Below, piece by piece: positions 1 through 6,637 of a DNA stretch of 64,000 nt. Made by a program: the position numbers and the translations under genes. Numbering within the stretch: the stretch's first letter is position 1; the number at the start of each line of letters is the position of its first letter. This stretch comes from Marinobacter zhejiangensis (GTDB lineage: Bacteria > Pseudomonadota > Gammaproteobacteria > Pseudomonadales > Oleiphilaceae), in contig NZ_FOUE01000002.1 in NCBI RefSeq assembly GCF_900114775.1, forward strand, positions 62,001 to 126,000. The letters are read 5' to 3'. The notes beneath the pieces were generated by a model. It ran no database searches. It was not told the DNA's origin and worked only from the letters and a program-made list of their open reading frames with translations.

Positions 1-529
1 CATGATTACGTGCAGCCTGGGCGTTGGCGATGACCAGCCTGGCGTCGTCAACCCAGCAGTCGGAATAGCTATACCCCTTCTTGATTCGGGGGTTGAGAGG
101 TCCGGATCCGTCAAAGCGACGACTTTTGGCGCCCGGCAGGGTTTCCCGGGGCGCAAGGTGGTCGTACAGGAAGAGTCCACAGCGAATCATCCAGCCTGGG
201 CGAAGGTGCGGCTGGTGGGGGAGGGTAAAGCGCATGGGGCGCACCAGGTGTGGGGCGACCTTCAGTAAAACCTCCCGTTCAGCCAGGGCTTCCCGAACCA
301 GCCGGAACTCATAATGCTCCAGGTAACGCAGCCCGCCATGTACCAGCTTGCTGCTTGCCGACGATGTGGCTGAGCCCAGGTCGCCTTTCTCGCACAGCAT
401 CACTCGCAAACCCCGCCCGGCGGCATCGGCGGCGATTCCGCACCCATTGATGCCCCCGCCGACCACTAGCAGGTCGTAAGTGTCGGACGTAGCGTAGCTG
501 GCTGTGGGTCGATTCCCCTGAAGTGTCAT
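1..529 (-). CDS. glpD: Glycerol-3-phosphate dehydrogenase (aerobic), N-terminal part, cut by window start
   Basis: Oxidises glycerol-3-phosphate to dihydroxyacetone phosphate at the inner membrane, passing electrons from FAD to quinone. Reading leftwards from the ATG at 529, about 176 residues are present. An N-terminal FAD-binding Rossmann motif (LLVVGGGINGCGIAADAAGR) is followed by the GlpD-typical segment SSKLVHGGLRYLEHYEF. The rest lies beyond base 1. A GGTGAAAAGC-like ribosome site precedes the ATG, and a GlpR-like palindrome sits just upstream at 542-562. With glpR and glpK next door it forms a glycerol catabolism cluster. Identification is firm; only the C-terminal part is missing. Confidence 0.95.
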   Translation of the reverse strand, partial: MTLQGNRPTASYATSDTYDLLVVGGGINGCGIAADAAGRGLRVMLCEKGDLGSATSSASSKLVHGGLRYLEHYEFRLVREALAEREVLLKVAPHLVRPMRFTLPHQPHLRPGWMIRCGLFLYDHLAPRETLPGAKSRRFDGSGPLNPRIKKGYSYSDCWVDDARLVIANAQAARNH

Positions 530-541
530 GCTTTTCACCGG

Positions 542-562
542 TATTTTCGTAAATGAAAAATT
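542..562. promoter_or_regulatory. Candidate GlpR operator upstream of glpD
   Basis: The sequence ATTTTCGTAAATGAAAAAT is an imperfect inverted repeat matching the TTCG-n4-CGAA core known for GlpR operators. It lies about 13 bases upstream of the glpD start, where a bound repressor would block transcription or early elongation. The operator role is inferred from the motif and from the adjacent glpR gene. Confidence 0.65.
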
Positions 563-604
563 GATGGTGAAATATTAACCGAAAGTCGAAGTATCAACCA
601 AGTT

Positions 605-625
605 AAATTTTCATTTCCGAATATT
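605..625. promoter_or_regulatory. Candidate second GlpR operator between glpD and glpR
   Basis: AAATTTTCATTTCCGAATATT resembles the GlpR half-sites at 542-562 and 1475-1492 but is less symmetric. It is about 80 bases upstream of glpD and next to the glpR stop codon. It may be a cooperative auxiliary operator for glpD. Motif evidence only. Confidence 0.45.
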
Positions 626-630
626 CTGGC

Positions 631-1407
631 TCATTCCTGATCAGGAGCTTCAGCGATGATCAGATTAACTCCGGACTCGGCAATGCAGGCGCTGAGTCGT
701 TTACTGGGTTGGCTGTCGGTAAACAGGTGAGTGGCCTGGGAGATGTGCCCCAGCCGAATCATGGCGTTGCGGCCGAACTTGGTGTGGTCGGCTGCCAGGA
801 AGATTTGCCTGCTGTGTTCGATGATTGCCTGGGCGACCCGAACCTCCTGGTAGTCGAAGTCGAGCAGGTCGCCATCGCTGTCAATGCCGCTGATACCGAT
901 AATGGCAATGTCGACCTTGAATTGCCGGATGAACTCCTCCGTTGCCTCCCCGATGATGCCGCCGTCACGGTTTCGGACCATGCCGCCGGCAATAATGACG
1001 GTGAAGTCGTCTTTGCTGCAGAGAATGCTGGCAACATGAAGGTTGTTGGTGATGACCGTGAGTCCTTTGTGGGCCAGCAGTGCCTTGGCGATGGTTTCCG
1101 TGGTTGTGCCGATGTTGATAAACAGCGAGCTGTTGTCTGGTACCCGTGCGGCAATGGTTTCTGCGATGCGCTGTTTTTCTTCGAGGTTACGGATGCTGCG
1201 CTCGGAATAGGCCATGTTGACTGTGCTGGTGGCAAGGCCCGCTCCGCCATGGTAGCGCCTGAGTCGGCCGGATTCGTCCAGAGTATTGATGTCGCGGCGA
1301 ATGGTTTGGGGAGTCACGTCAAAGTGGTCGGCGAGCGCTTCGATGGTCATGAAGCCTCGCTCGTTAACCAGTTCGACGATGTTCTCGTGGCGGGCATTTA
1401 TGGTCAT
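631..1407 (-). CDS. glpR: GlpR, DeoR-family glycerol-3-phosphate regulon repressor
   Basis: Represses glycerol catabolism genes and releases DNA when it binds glycerol-3-phosphate. The 258-residue product starts MTINARHENIVELV and has a DeoR-type winged helix-turn-helix near residues 5-58, with the recognition segment VTPQTIRRDINTL. A DeoR sensor domain follows. The frame stays open to 1470, but that extension would begin inside the operator palindrome with no ribosome site, and the family begins at the chosen Met. It lies between glpD and divergent glpK. Three operator-like palindromes in the cluster fit local control and autoregulation. Confidence 0.92.
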   Translation of the reverse strand: MTINARHENIVELVNERGFMTIEALADHFDVTPQTIRRDINTLDESGRLRRYHGGAGLATSTVNMAYSERSIRNLEEKQRIAETIAARVPDNSSLFINIGTTTETIAKALLAHKGLTVITNNLHVASILCSKDDFTVIIAGGMVRNRDGGIIGEATEEFIRQFKVDIAIIGISGIDSDGDLLDFDYQEVRVAQAIIEHSRQIFLAADHTKFGRNAMIRLGHISQATHLFTDSQPSKRLSACIAESGVNLIIAEAPDQE

Positions 1408-1474
1408 GTCATTGGTCCAATGTGTGAATCCGGTGGTGCGGTTTGGGTTTGCGGTGACCGGTGAGTTCATTATA

Positions 1475-1492
1475 ATTTTCGTTTACGAAAAT
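1475..1492. promoter_or_regulatory. Candidate GlpR operator between glpR and glpK
   Basis: ATTTTCGTTTACGAAAAT is an almost perfect palindrome (two 8-base arms around TT) in the divergent glpR/glpK intergenic region. It fits the GlpR operator core TTCG-n4-CGAA better than the other two sites in the cluster. It is placed to repress glpK and autoregulate glpR. Binding is inferred. Confidence 0.72.
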
Positions 1493-1572
1493 CCAATGAT
1501 AATACTGGCGGTTTTACGGTCACATGCTTGTGCTCTGGAATCTGCCGGATTCGACGATAAAGGACAACCCGG

Positions 1573-3054
1573 ATGCCGACCTATATGCTGGCGATTGATC
1601 AGGGAACTACCAGTTCCAGGGCCATAGTGTTTGAAAAGAGCGGTGACATTGTCGCCGTTGCGCAACAAGAGTTTCGCCAGTACTTCCCCCGCGACGGCTG
1701 GGTTGAACATGATGCCATGGAAATCTGGCAGAGTACGCTCAATGTATGCCGGCAAGCCTTGGAGAAGGCCGGGCTTACTGGTGCCGACCTTGCCGGAGCG
1801 GGGATTACCAATCAGCGGGAGACCACGGTGATCTGGGACCGTGCAACGGGAGAGCCGATTCACCCGGCCATTGTCTGGCAGGATCGTCGCACAGCAGCCA
1901 CCTGCAGTCAGCTACGCTCGCGGGACAAAGAAAGCCTGGTGGTTGAGCGCACTGGGCTGCTGATTGATCCCTACTTTTCTGCGACCAAGATTGCCTGGAT
2001 TCTGGATGAGGTTGAGGGTGCCCGGGCTCGTGCTGAAGCCGGTGAGCTGGCATTCGGCACGGTGGATACCTGGTTGCTTTGGCAACTGACGGCAGGTAAA
2101 TCGCACCTGACCGATGCGACCAATGCTTCCCGGACGTCTCTGTTCAATATTCACACCCAGCAGTGGGATGACGAGCTGCTGGCGCTGTTTCGTGTCCCCA
2201 AGGAAATCCTTCCGGGGGTATTGGATTCTGCAGCGGACTTCGGTGTTACAGAGGCTGAATTGCTGGGTGGCCCGGTTCAGGTGGCGGGTATTGCCGGTGA
2301 TCAGCAGGCGGCCCTGGTGGGGCAGGCGTGCTTTGAACGGGGGATGGCCAAGAGCACCTACGGCACCGGTTGTTTCCTGATGATGAATACCGGTACCGAG
2401 CCCCTGCGTTCTGAAAACCGCTTACTGACAACCGTAGGTTATCGTTTAAACGGCGTCACCTATTACGCGGTGGAAGGCAGTATCTTTGTTGCCGGGGCGG
2501 CCATGCAATGGTTGCGGGACGGGCTGCAGCTGATTTCCCACGCTTCGGAGTCTACGGCCCATGCCGAGCGGGTGGGGGTAGACAACTCCGTTTATATGGT
2601 GCCGGCCTTTACCGGTCTTGGTGCGCCGCATTGGGACCCGGATGCCCGGGGTGCTATTTTGGGCCTGACCCGTGATACCGGTATTGGTGAGATCGTTACT
2701 GCGGCTCTGCAGTCGGTGTGTTACCAGACCAAGGATCTGATTCGGGCCATCCGTAATGACGGTGCCCGCCTGCAGGAGTTGCGGGTAGATGGTGGGATGG
2801 TCGTCAACGACTGGGTGATGCAGTTTTTGGCTGACATCCTTAATGTACCGGTGGATCGCCCAAGGGTAACCGAAACGACGGCACTTGGGGTGGCTTACCT
2901 GGCGGGGCTGCAGACCGGGGTGTACCAGGGGCTGGACGATATTTCATCCATGTGGGAACGGGAGCGTCGGTTCTCTCCAGACATGTCGCCGGGCTTGCGG
3001 GAGTCTCTCTATGCCGGCTGGGAAGATGCCATTGAGCGAATTCGGCACAGCTGA
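1573..3054 (+). CDS. glpK: Glycerol kinase
   Basis: Phosphorylates glycerol to sn-glycerol-3-phosphate with ATP, trapping it in the cytoplasm. The 493-residue product has the usual family length. It shows the N-terminal phosphate-binding motif [12 protein letters not shown], the substrate-loop segment [15 protein letters not shown], the [10 protein letters not shown] motif, and the C-terminal ATP-site segment [14 protein letters not shown]. The start is supported by AAAGGA about 10 bases upstream. It is transcribed away from glpR and preceded by a strong GlpR-like palindrome. No glpF facilitator gene is next to it in this window. Confidence 0.97.
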   Translation: MPTYMLAIDQGTTSSRAIVFEKSGDIVAVAQQEFRQYFPRDGWVEHDAMEIWQSTLNVCRQALEKAGLTGADLAGAGITNQRETTVIWDRATGEPIHPAIVWQDRRTAATCSQLRSRDKESLVVERTGLLIDPYFSATKIAWILDEVEGARARAEAGELAFGTVDTWLLWQLTAGKSHLTDATNASRTSLFNIHTQQWDDELLALFRVPKEILPGVLDSAADFGVTEAELLGGPVQVAGIAGDQQAALVGQACFERGMAKSTYGTGCFLMMNTGTEPLRSENRLLTTVGYRLNGVTYYAVEGSIFVAGAAMQWLRDGLQLISHASESTAHAERVGVDNSVYMVPAFTGLGAPHWDPDARGAILGLTRDTGIGEIVTAALQSVCYQTKDLIRAIRNDGARLQELRVDGGMVVNDWVMQFLADILNVPVDRPRVTETTALGVAYLAGLQTGVYQGLDDISSMWERERRFSPDMSPGLRESLYAGWEDAIERIRHS

Positions 3055-3090
3055 CCAGTGTGATCCGCCGTCTTCAGGCGATGGCGGGAG

Positions 3091-3108
3091 GGGCCCCGTG
3101 AGGGGCTC
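3091..3108. terminator. Hairpin between convergent glpK and the ABC ATPase gene
   Basis: GGGCCCC-GTGA-GGGGCTC can form a 7-bp stem with one G-U pair and a 4-base loop. It lies directly between the convergent ends of glpK and the FbpC-type gene. There is no clear T-run, so intrinsic termination is uncertain. Confidence 0.4.
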
Positions 3109-4176
3109 CTAGCGCTCGAAGGCGATCAGGTGATCGGCTTCGACCTTTAGCGGCACCATCTCACCCAGGTGGAAGTCTAGGTGGCTGCGGAACAGGGCTT
3201 CAAATTCGGTTTCGTCAGACAGGTGGAATCGGTAGAGCGTTGAGGTGCCAGCGAAGGTTTTCTCGATGACTTTGGCTTTGAGTTCTGAGTTTTGGTCAAA
3301 GACAATGTCATCTGGCCGTATCAGGATGTCGACCAGTGTGCCGGCGGGCCAGCGGTAAGCCCGGTTGCCCCGTATGGTGCCAAGCTCAGATTCGATAGCG
3401 TCCGGTCCCAGGGCTTTACCTGGAACAAAGCCGCCCTGGCCAACAAAGCCTGCGACGAATCGGTTCGCCGGCTCGTGGTAAAGGTTATATGGCTCATCCC
3501 ATTGCTGGATACTGCCCGATTTCAGTACCGCGACCTGGTCGCACATGGCAAACGCTTCCTGCTGATCATGGGTGACCAGAATGGCGCTGATGCCCAGTGT
3601 CTTGAGAATCTCCCGGACATCCAGGCTGAGCCGGCGCCGCAGGTCGGCGTCCAGGTTGGAGAACGGTTCATCCAGCAGGATCAGGGTTGGCTGTGGCGCC
3701 AGGGCCCTGGCCAGTGCAACCCGTTGTTGCTGACCGCCAGAGAGTTCGTGCGGGTATTGATCTGCAAGCCCCTGGAGGTGAACCAGTTCCAGCAGTTGCT
3801 TCACCTTCTGCTCGCATTCGTCACGCTTGAGGTTGCGAAGGCCAAACGCGATGTTCTTGGCCACGGTCAGGTGGGGGAACAGGGCGTAATCCTGGAACAC
3901 CATGCCGATCCGACGTTTTTCCGGCGGCAAGGTGCGTCCAGGCAGGCTGATGGTACGCGCGTCCAGTTGGATGTTGCCCTGAGACAGCGGGAGGAACCCC
4001 GCCAGAGCCCTGAGGATGGTGCTTTTACCGCATCCGCTGGGGCCAAGCAGGCAGCCGATGTCACCATGGCCCAGAGCAAAGTTGATGTCGCTGACAACAG
4101 CGCCCTCGCCATAACCACAAGCAAGGTCGTTAACTTCCAGCAGCCATCGGGATTCGGTCGGTGAGCCTGTATTCAT
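3109..4176 (-). CDS. fbpC: ABC transporter ATP-binding protein, FbpC/PotA type (probably ferric iron)
   Basis: ATPase subunit expected to power an inner-membrane importer, most likely for Fe(III). The 355-residue product has Walker A (GPSGCGKST), Q-loop (MVFQDYALFPHLTV), ABC signature (LSGGQQQR), Walker B (LILLDEPFSNLD) and the switch His (LVTHDQQEAF). A C-terminal TOBE-like region of about 110 residues follows. The FbpC assignment rests on overall similarity and the FVAGFVGQGGFVPG segment; spermidine, sulfate or other CUT1-type use cannot be excluded. No permease or binding-protein gene is adjacent. It starts 7 bases after argF stops, suggesting cotranscription. Confidence 0.8.
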   Translation of the reverse strand: MNTGSPTESRWLLEVNDLACGYGEGAVVSDINFALGHGDIGCLLGPSGCGKSTILRALAGFLPLSQGNIQLDARTISLPGRTLPPEKRRIGMVFQDYALFPHLTVAKNIAFGLRNLKRDECEQKVKQLLELVHLQGLADQYPHELSGGQQQRVALARALAPQPTLILLDEPFSNLDADLRRRLSLDVREILKTLGISAILVTHDQQEAFAMCDQVAVLKSGSIQQWDEPYNLYHEPANRFVAGFVGQGGFVPGKALGPDAIESELGTIRGNRAYRWPAGTLVDILIRPDDIVFDQNSELKAKVIEKTFAGTSTLYRFHLSDETEFEALFRSHLDFHLGEMVPLKVEADHLIAFER

Positions 4177-4183
4177 TCCGATG

Positions 4184-5098
4184 TCAGTCCAGTGTGCCGA
4201 GAATCAGGAATTCCAGCAGGGCTTTTTGGGCGTGCAAACGGTTTTCTGCCTCGTCCCACACCACCGAGCCCGGATGATCCAGCATGTCTTCTGACACTTC
4301 TTCGCCCCGGTGGGCCGGCAGGCAGTGCATAAACAGGGCATCAGGTGCGGCCAGAGCCATCAGTTCCGGGTTGACCTGGTAGTCCTTGAACGCGGCTTCG
4401 CGGATCTTTTGCTCTTCTTCCTGGCCCATCGATGCCCAGACATCGGTCACCAAAAGATTGGCGTCCCTGGCGGCTTCTGCCGGGTCGGAAATAATGGTCA
4501 CTCGGTCAGCGGCTTTGTCGATAAGTTCTGCTGGTGGCTCGTAGCCTTCTGGGCAGGCTACCCGCAGTTTGAAGTCGAACAGGATCGCGGCATTGATGTA
4601 CGAGTTGCACATATTGTTGCCATCGCCGACCCAAGTGACCGTTGCGCCTTGGATATTGCCACGGTGCTCGCGGTAGGTCTGCATGTCAGCCAGCAGTTGG
4701 CAAGGGTGAAAATCATCGGTCAGGGCATTGATGACCGGAACCCGGGATGCCTTGGCAAACGTTGTAACGGTATTGTGGGCAAAGGTGCGGATCATCACCG
4801 CATCAACCATACTGGAAATGACCTTGGCCGAATCCTCAATAGGCTCGCCGCGCCCCAGCTGAGTATCCCGGGGAGACAAAAACAGCGCCGAGCCGCCCAG
4901 TTGTGCCATACCGGCTTCAAACGAAACGCGGGTGCGAGTGGAAGACTTCTCGAAGATCATCGCCAGCACCCGGTTCTTCAGGGAGTCCCTGGTGTCACCG
5001 CGGCGCCATTCTTCCCGGAGCTTGCTGGCGTGGTCCAGAAGCTGGTTTAGTTCGCTGGGGGTCAGATTTTCGAGAGTCAGAAAATGTCTTGCTGCCAT
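4184..5098 (-). CDS. argF: Ornithine carbamoyltransferase
   Basis: Makes citrulline from ornithine and carbamoyl phosphate in arginine biosynthesis. The 304-residue product carries the carbamoyl-phosphate motif SSTRTR (near residues 52-57), the DFHPCQ motif in the middle, and the ornithine-site HCLPAHRG near the C-terminus. These mark the anabolic enzyme family. It is followed at once by the FbpC-type ATPase gene on the same strand. The 365-base upstream region contains tandem GGTGCAAT repeats; I saw no classical ARG box. Confidence 0.96.
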   Translation of the reverse strand: MAARHFLTLENLTPSELNQLLDHASKLREEWRRGDTRDSLKNRVLAMIFEKSSTRTRVSFEAGMAQLGGSALFLSPRDTQLGRGEPIEDSAKVISSMVDAVMIRTFAHNTVTTFAKASRVPVINALTDDFHPCQLLADMQTYREHRGNIQGATVTWVGDGNNMCNSYINAAILFDFKLRVACPEGYEPPAELIDKAADRVTIISDPAEAARDANLLVTDVWASMGQEEEQKIREAAFKDYQVNPELMALAAPDALFMHCLPAHRGEEVSEDMLDHPGSVVWDEAENRLHAQKALLEFLILGTLD

Positions 5099-5195
5099 GT
5101 TCGCGGCCTTTGTTCAGTTCCTTGGATCGATTGGGTCGTGGCACTTGCTCGATACGGTGGTTGAGGCGCTTGCTACAGACAAGGTGCGCCCCTTT

Positions 5196-5215
5196 GGTGC
5201 AATTACCGGTGCAAT
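5196..5215. repeat. Tandem GGTGCAAT direct repeats upstream of argF
   Basis: Two exact 8-base copies, 12 bases apart start to start, about 100 bases upstream of argF. Near-helical spacing suggests a protein-binding site, but no known motif was matched. Confidence 0.5.
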
Positions 5216-5380
5216 CCGGAAAGGACCCGTAACCCGAAAAAATAAACCCTGGCAGCGGGACGTCCGCTCCAGCAGGGGTTGGGTAATGGGATTGCGTCAT
5301 GCGCCAGCGATTCGGCGAAGATCCGAGTTTAGCGGGTCGGGGCAGGGAAGACAATGATCGTCCTGGCTCATCGCCTTCTC

Positions 5381-5410
5381 TTGGTGCCGCTTCCAATGGG
5401 TGTGTACAAT
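5381..5410 (+). promoter_or_regulatory. Candidate sigma-70 promoter of grxD
   Basis: TTGGTG (5381-5386), an 18-base spacer and TACAAT (5405-5410) form a plausible promoter about 55 bases before the grxD ATG. Pattern match only. Confidence 0.5.
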
Positions 5411-5463
5411 AGCCCCATACCCGCCTCCACTGAGGCCCGATTTGTAACGAAGAGGTAAACTCC

Positions 5464-5790
5464 ATGGATATTAACGAAACGATCAAGAGCCAGTTGGATG
5501 AAAACCCGATCATCCTGTACATGAAGGGGACTCCGCAGTCTCCCCAGTGTGGATTTTCTGCTCGCACTGTACAGGCGCTGATGGCGTGTGGAGAGCGTTT
5601 TGCGTTCGTAAATATCCTGGACAATCAGGAGCTGCGCGAGGCGCTGAAGGCCTATTCCAGTTGGCCGACTTACCCGCAGCTGTATATTGGTGGTGAGCTT
5701 GTGGGCGGTTGCGACATCGTGCTGGAGCTCTCTGAGAGCGGTGAACTGGCCGAGATGGTCAAGGCTGCGGCAAAGCAGGCTGAAGCCTGA
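5464..5790 (+). CDS. grxD: Monothiol glutaredoxin, Grx4 type
   Basis: Carries or inserts Fe-S clusters as a glutathione-ligated cytoplasmic protein. The 108-residue product has the monothiol active site CGFS at residues 29-32, preceded by the conserved MKGTP segment. The TYPQLYIGGELVGGCDI segment is typical of the glutathione-binding half. Length matches the single-domain Grx4 family. GAGGTAAAC precedes the ATG. It has its own candidate promoter and is divergent from argF. Confidence 0.96.
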   Translation: MDINETIKSQLDENPIILYMKGTPQSPQCGFSARTVQALMACGERFAFVNILDNQELREALKAYSSWPTYPQLYIGGELVGGCDIVLELSESGELAEMVKAAAKQAEA

Positions 5791-5823
5791 TTTGCCGAGA
5801 GGTGGGTGGCGCTGCCACTCACC

Positions 5824-6573
5824 TCAAATGCGTTCCGGGGCGAACTTGATAGTGACCCGGAACCGGTTCCCTTCTTTATTTCCTGCTGGCGGCTCCGGAT
5901 ACGGGCTCGCCCCTAATGCCCCTCGATAAGCTGCCCGATCCAGGACCGCATCCCCGGACGGTTGGGTAATGGATGCGCCAATGAGGGCGCCGTTGTTCAT
6001 AAGCTGCAATTCCACTTCAACCGCAGTCACCGCGGTTAGCTCGGCCCGATAGGCGTCGTTAAAGTAAGGCGTGGCATAGCTGACGATGCGTGCCGCCAGA
6101 AGGTCAATGTACGAAGTCTGTTGAGCGGGCTCGCTGATCTGGGTGATCTGTTCGGTGTTTTCTGTCTGGCCCTGGTCGCCTTCCTTGTCCTCAATGGTTG
6201 CGACCTGTTCAACGGATGGCGTCGTTGTGGCGCGGGTGGCAGGCTGGGCGGGTTCCGGCTGGCTGTCCTCGGGCTGCGCGGTCGGCTGAGGGCTTTCTTC
6301 GCTCACTAGAATCTCAGGGGCAGCCTCGGTTGGTTGGGGTACCTCTTCCACCACCTGTTCTGACGCATTTGGGGTCGGGGTGCTGGTGGCTGGGGTGGCA
6401 ACTGAGCCGGTGCGGGACAGAGTGATCTTGATCATCTCCGGCTCAGGATCTTCGACAGCGGGTTCAAACCGAATGAGCGCAAAGATGAGCGTGTGGATCA
6501 GCAGCGCCAGAGGGATGGCTACAGTTATGCGGTACGGCGCCGGAAGGAGCGATCGGCTGCCAACTGGTGTCAT
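5824..6573 (-). CDS. TonB-like energy transducer or TonB C-terminal-domain protein
   Basis: The 249-residue protein has a single N-terminal membrane anchor near residues 16-34, a long Pro/Glu/Thr/Gln-rich periplasmic spacer (about 40-140) and a C-terminal TonB-like domain with a VEVELQLMNNGALIGASI strand and ASPYPEPPA. That architecture fits proteins spanning the periplasm to engage outer-membrane receptors. No exbB, exbD or receptor gene is adjacent, so a role in siderophore uptake is unproven. It converges on grxD and is separated from the upstream DUF1631 gene by a strong hairpin. Confidence 0.82.
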   Translation of the reverse strand: MTPVGSRSLLPAPYRITVAIPLALLIHTLIFALIRFEPAVEDPEPEMIKITLSRTGSVATPATSTPTPNASEQVVEEVPQPTEAAPEILVSEESPQPTAQPEDSQPEPAQPATRATTTPSVEQVATIEDKEGDQGQTENTEQITQISEPAQQTSYIDLLAARIVSYATPYFNDAYRAELTAVTAVEVELQLMNNGALIGASITQPSGDAVLDRAAYRGALGASPYPEPPAGNKEGNRFRVTIKFAPERI

Positions 6574-6604
6574 TGTGACGGATTCACTCAGGGTACTGCT
6601 GGCG

Positions 6605-6637
6605 GAGGTAAAACAGGGGATTACCCTGTTTTACCTC
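6605..6637 (-). terminator. Perfect 14-bp hairpin containing the DUF1631 stop codon
   Basis: GAGGTAAAACAGGG (6605-6618) and CCCTGTTTTACCTC (6624-6637) are exact reverse complements around the loop GATTA. The loop and stem include the TAA stop codon of the DUF1631 gene. The A/T block inside the stem could act as a terminator tail. It separates that gene from the tonB-like gene 32 bases on. Confidence 0.65.

Larger units (their letters stand above)
5099..5463. other. Divergent intergenic region between argF and grxD
   Basis: This is the only stretch above 300 bases without a gene. It must hold the argF promoter (leftward) and the grxD promoter (rightward). Visible elements are two direct GGTGCAAT repeats (5196-5203 and 5208-5215) and a sigma-70-like promoter before grxD. 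Open frames across it are antisense or unsupported. No tRNA or conserved RNA was recognised. Confidence 0.7.

Noticed and set aside
1408..1470. N-terminal extension of GlpR
   Set aside because: It would start at the operator palindrome with no ribosome site; the DeoR domain begins normally at 1407.
4995..5624. Minus-strand frame covering the argF-grxD gap
   Set aside because: It overlaps both argF and grxD antisense or out of frame and has no family signal.
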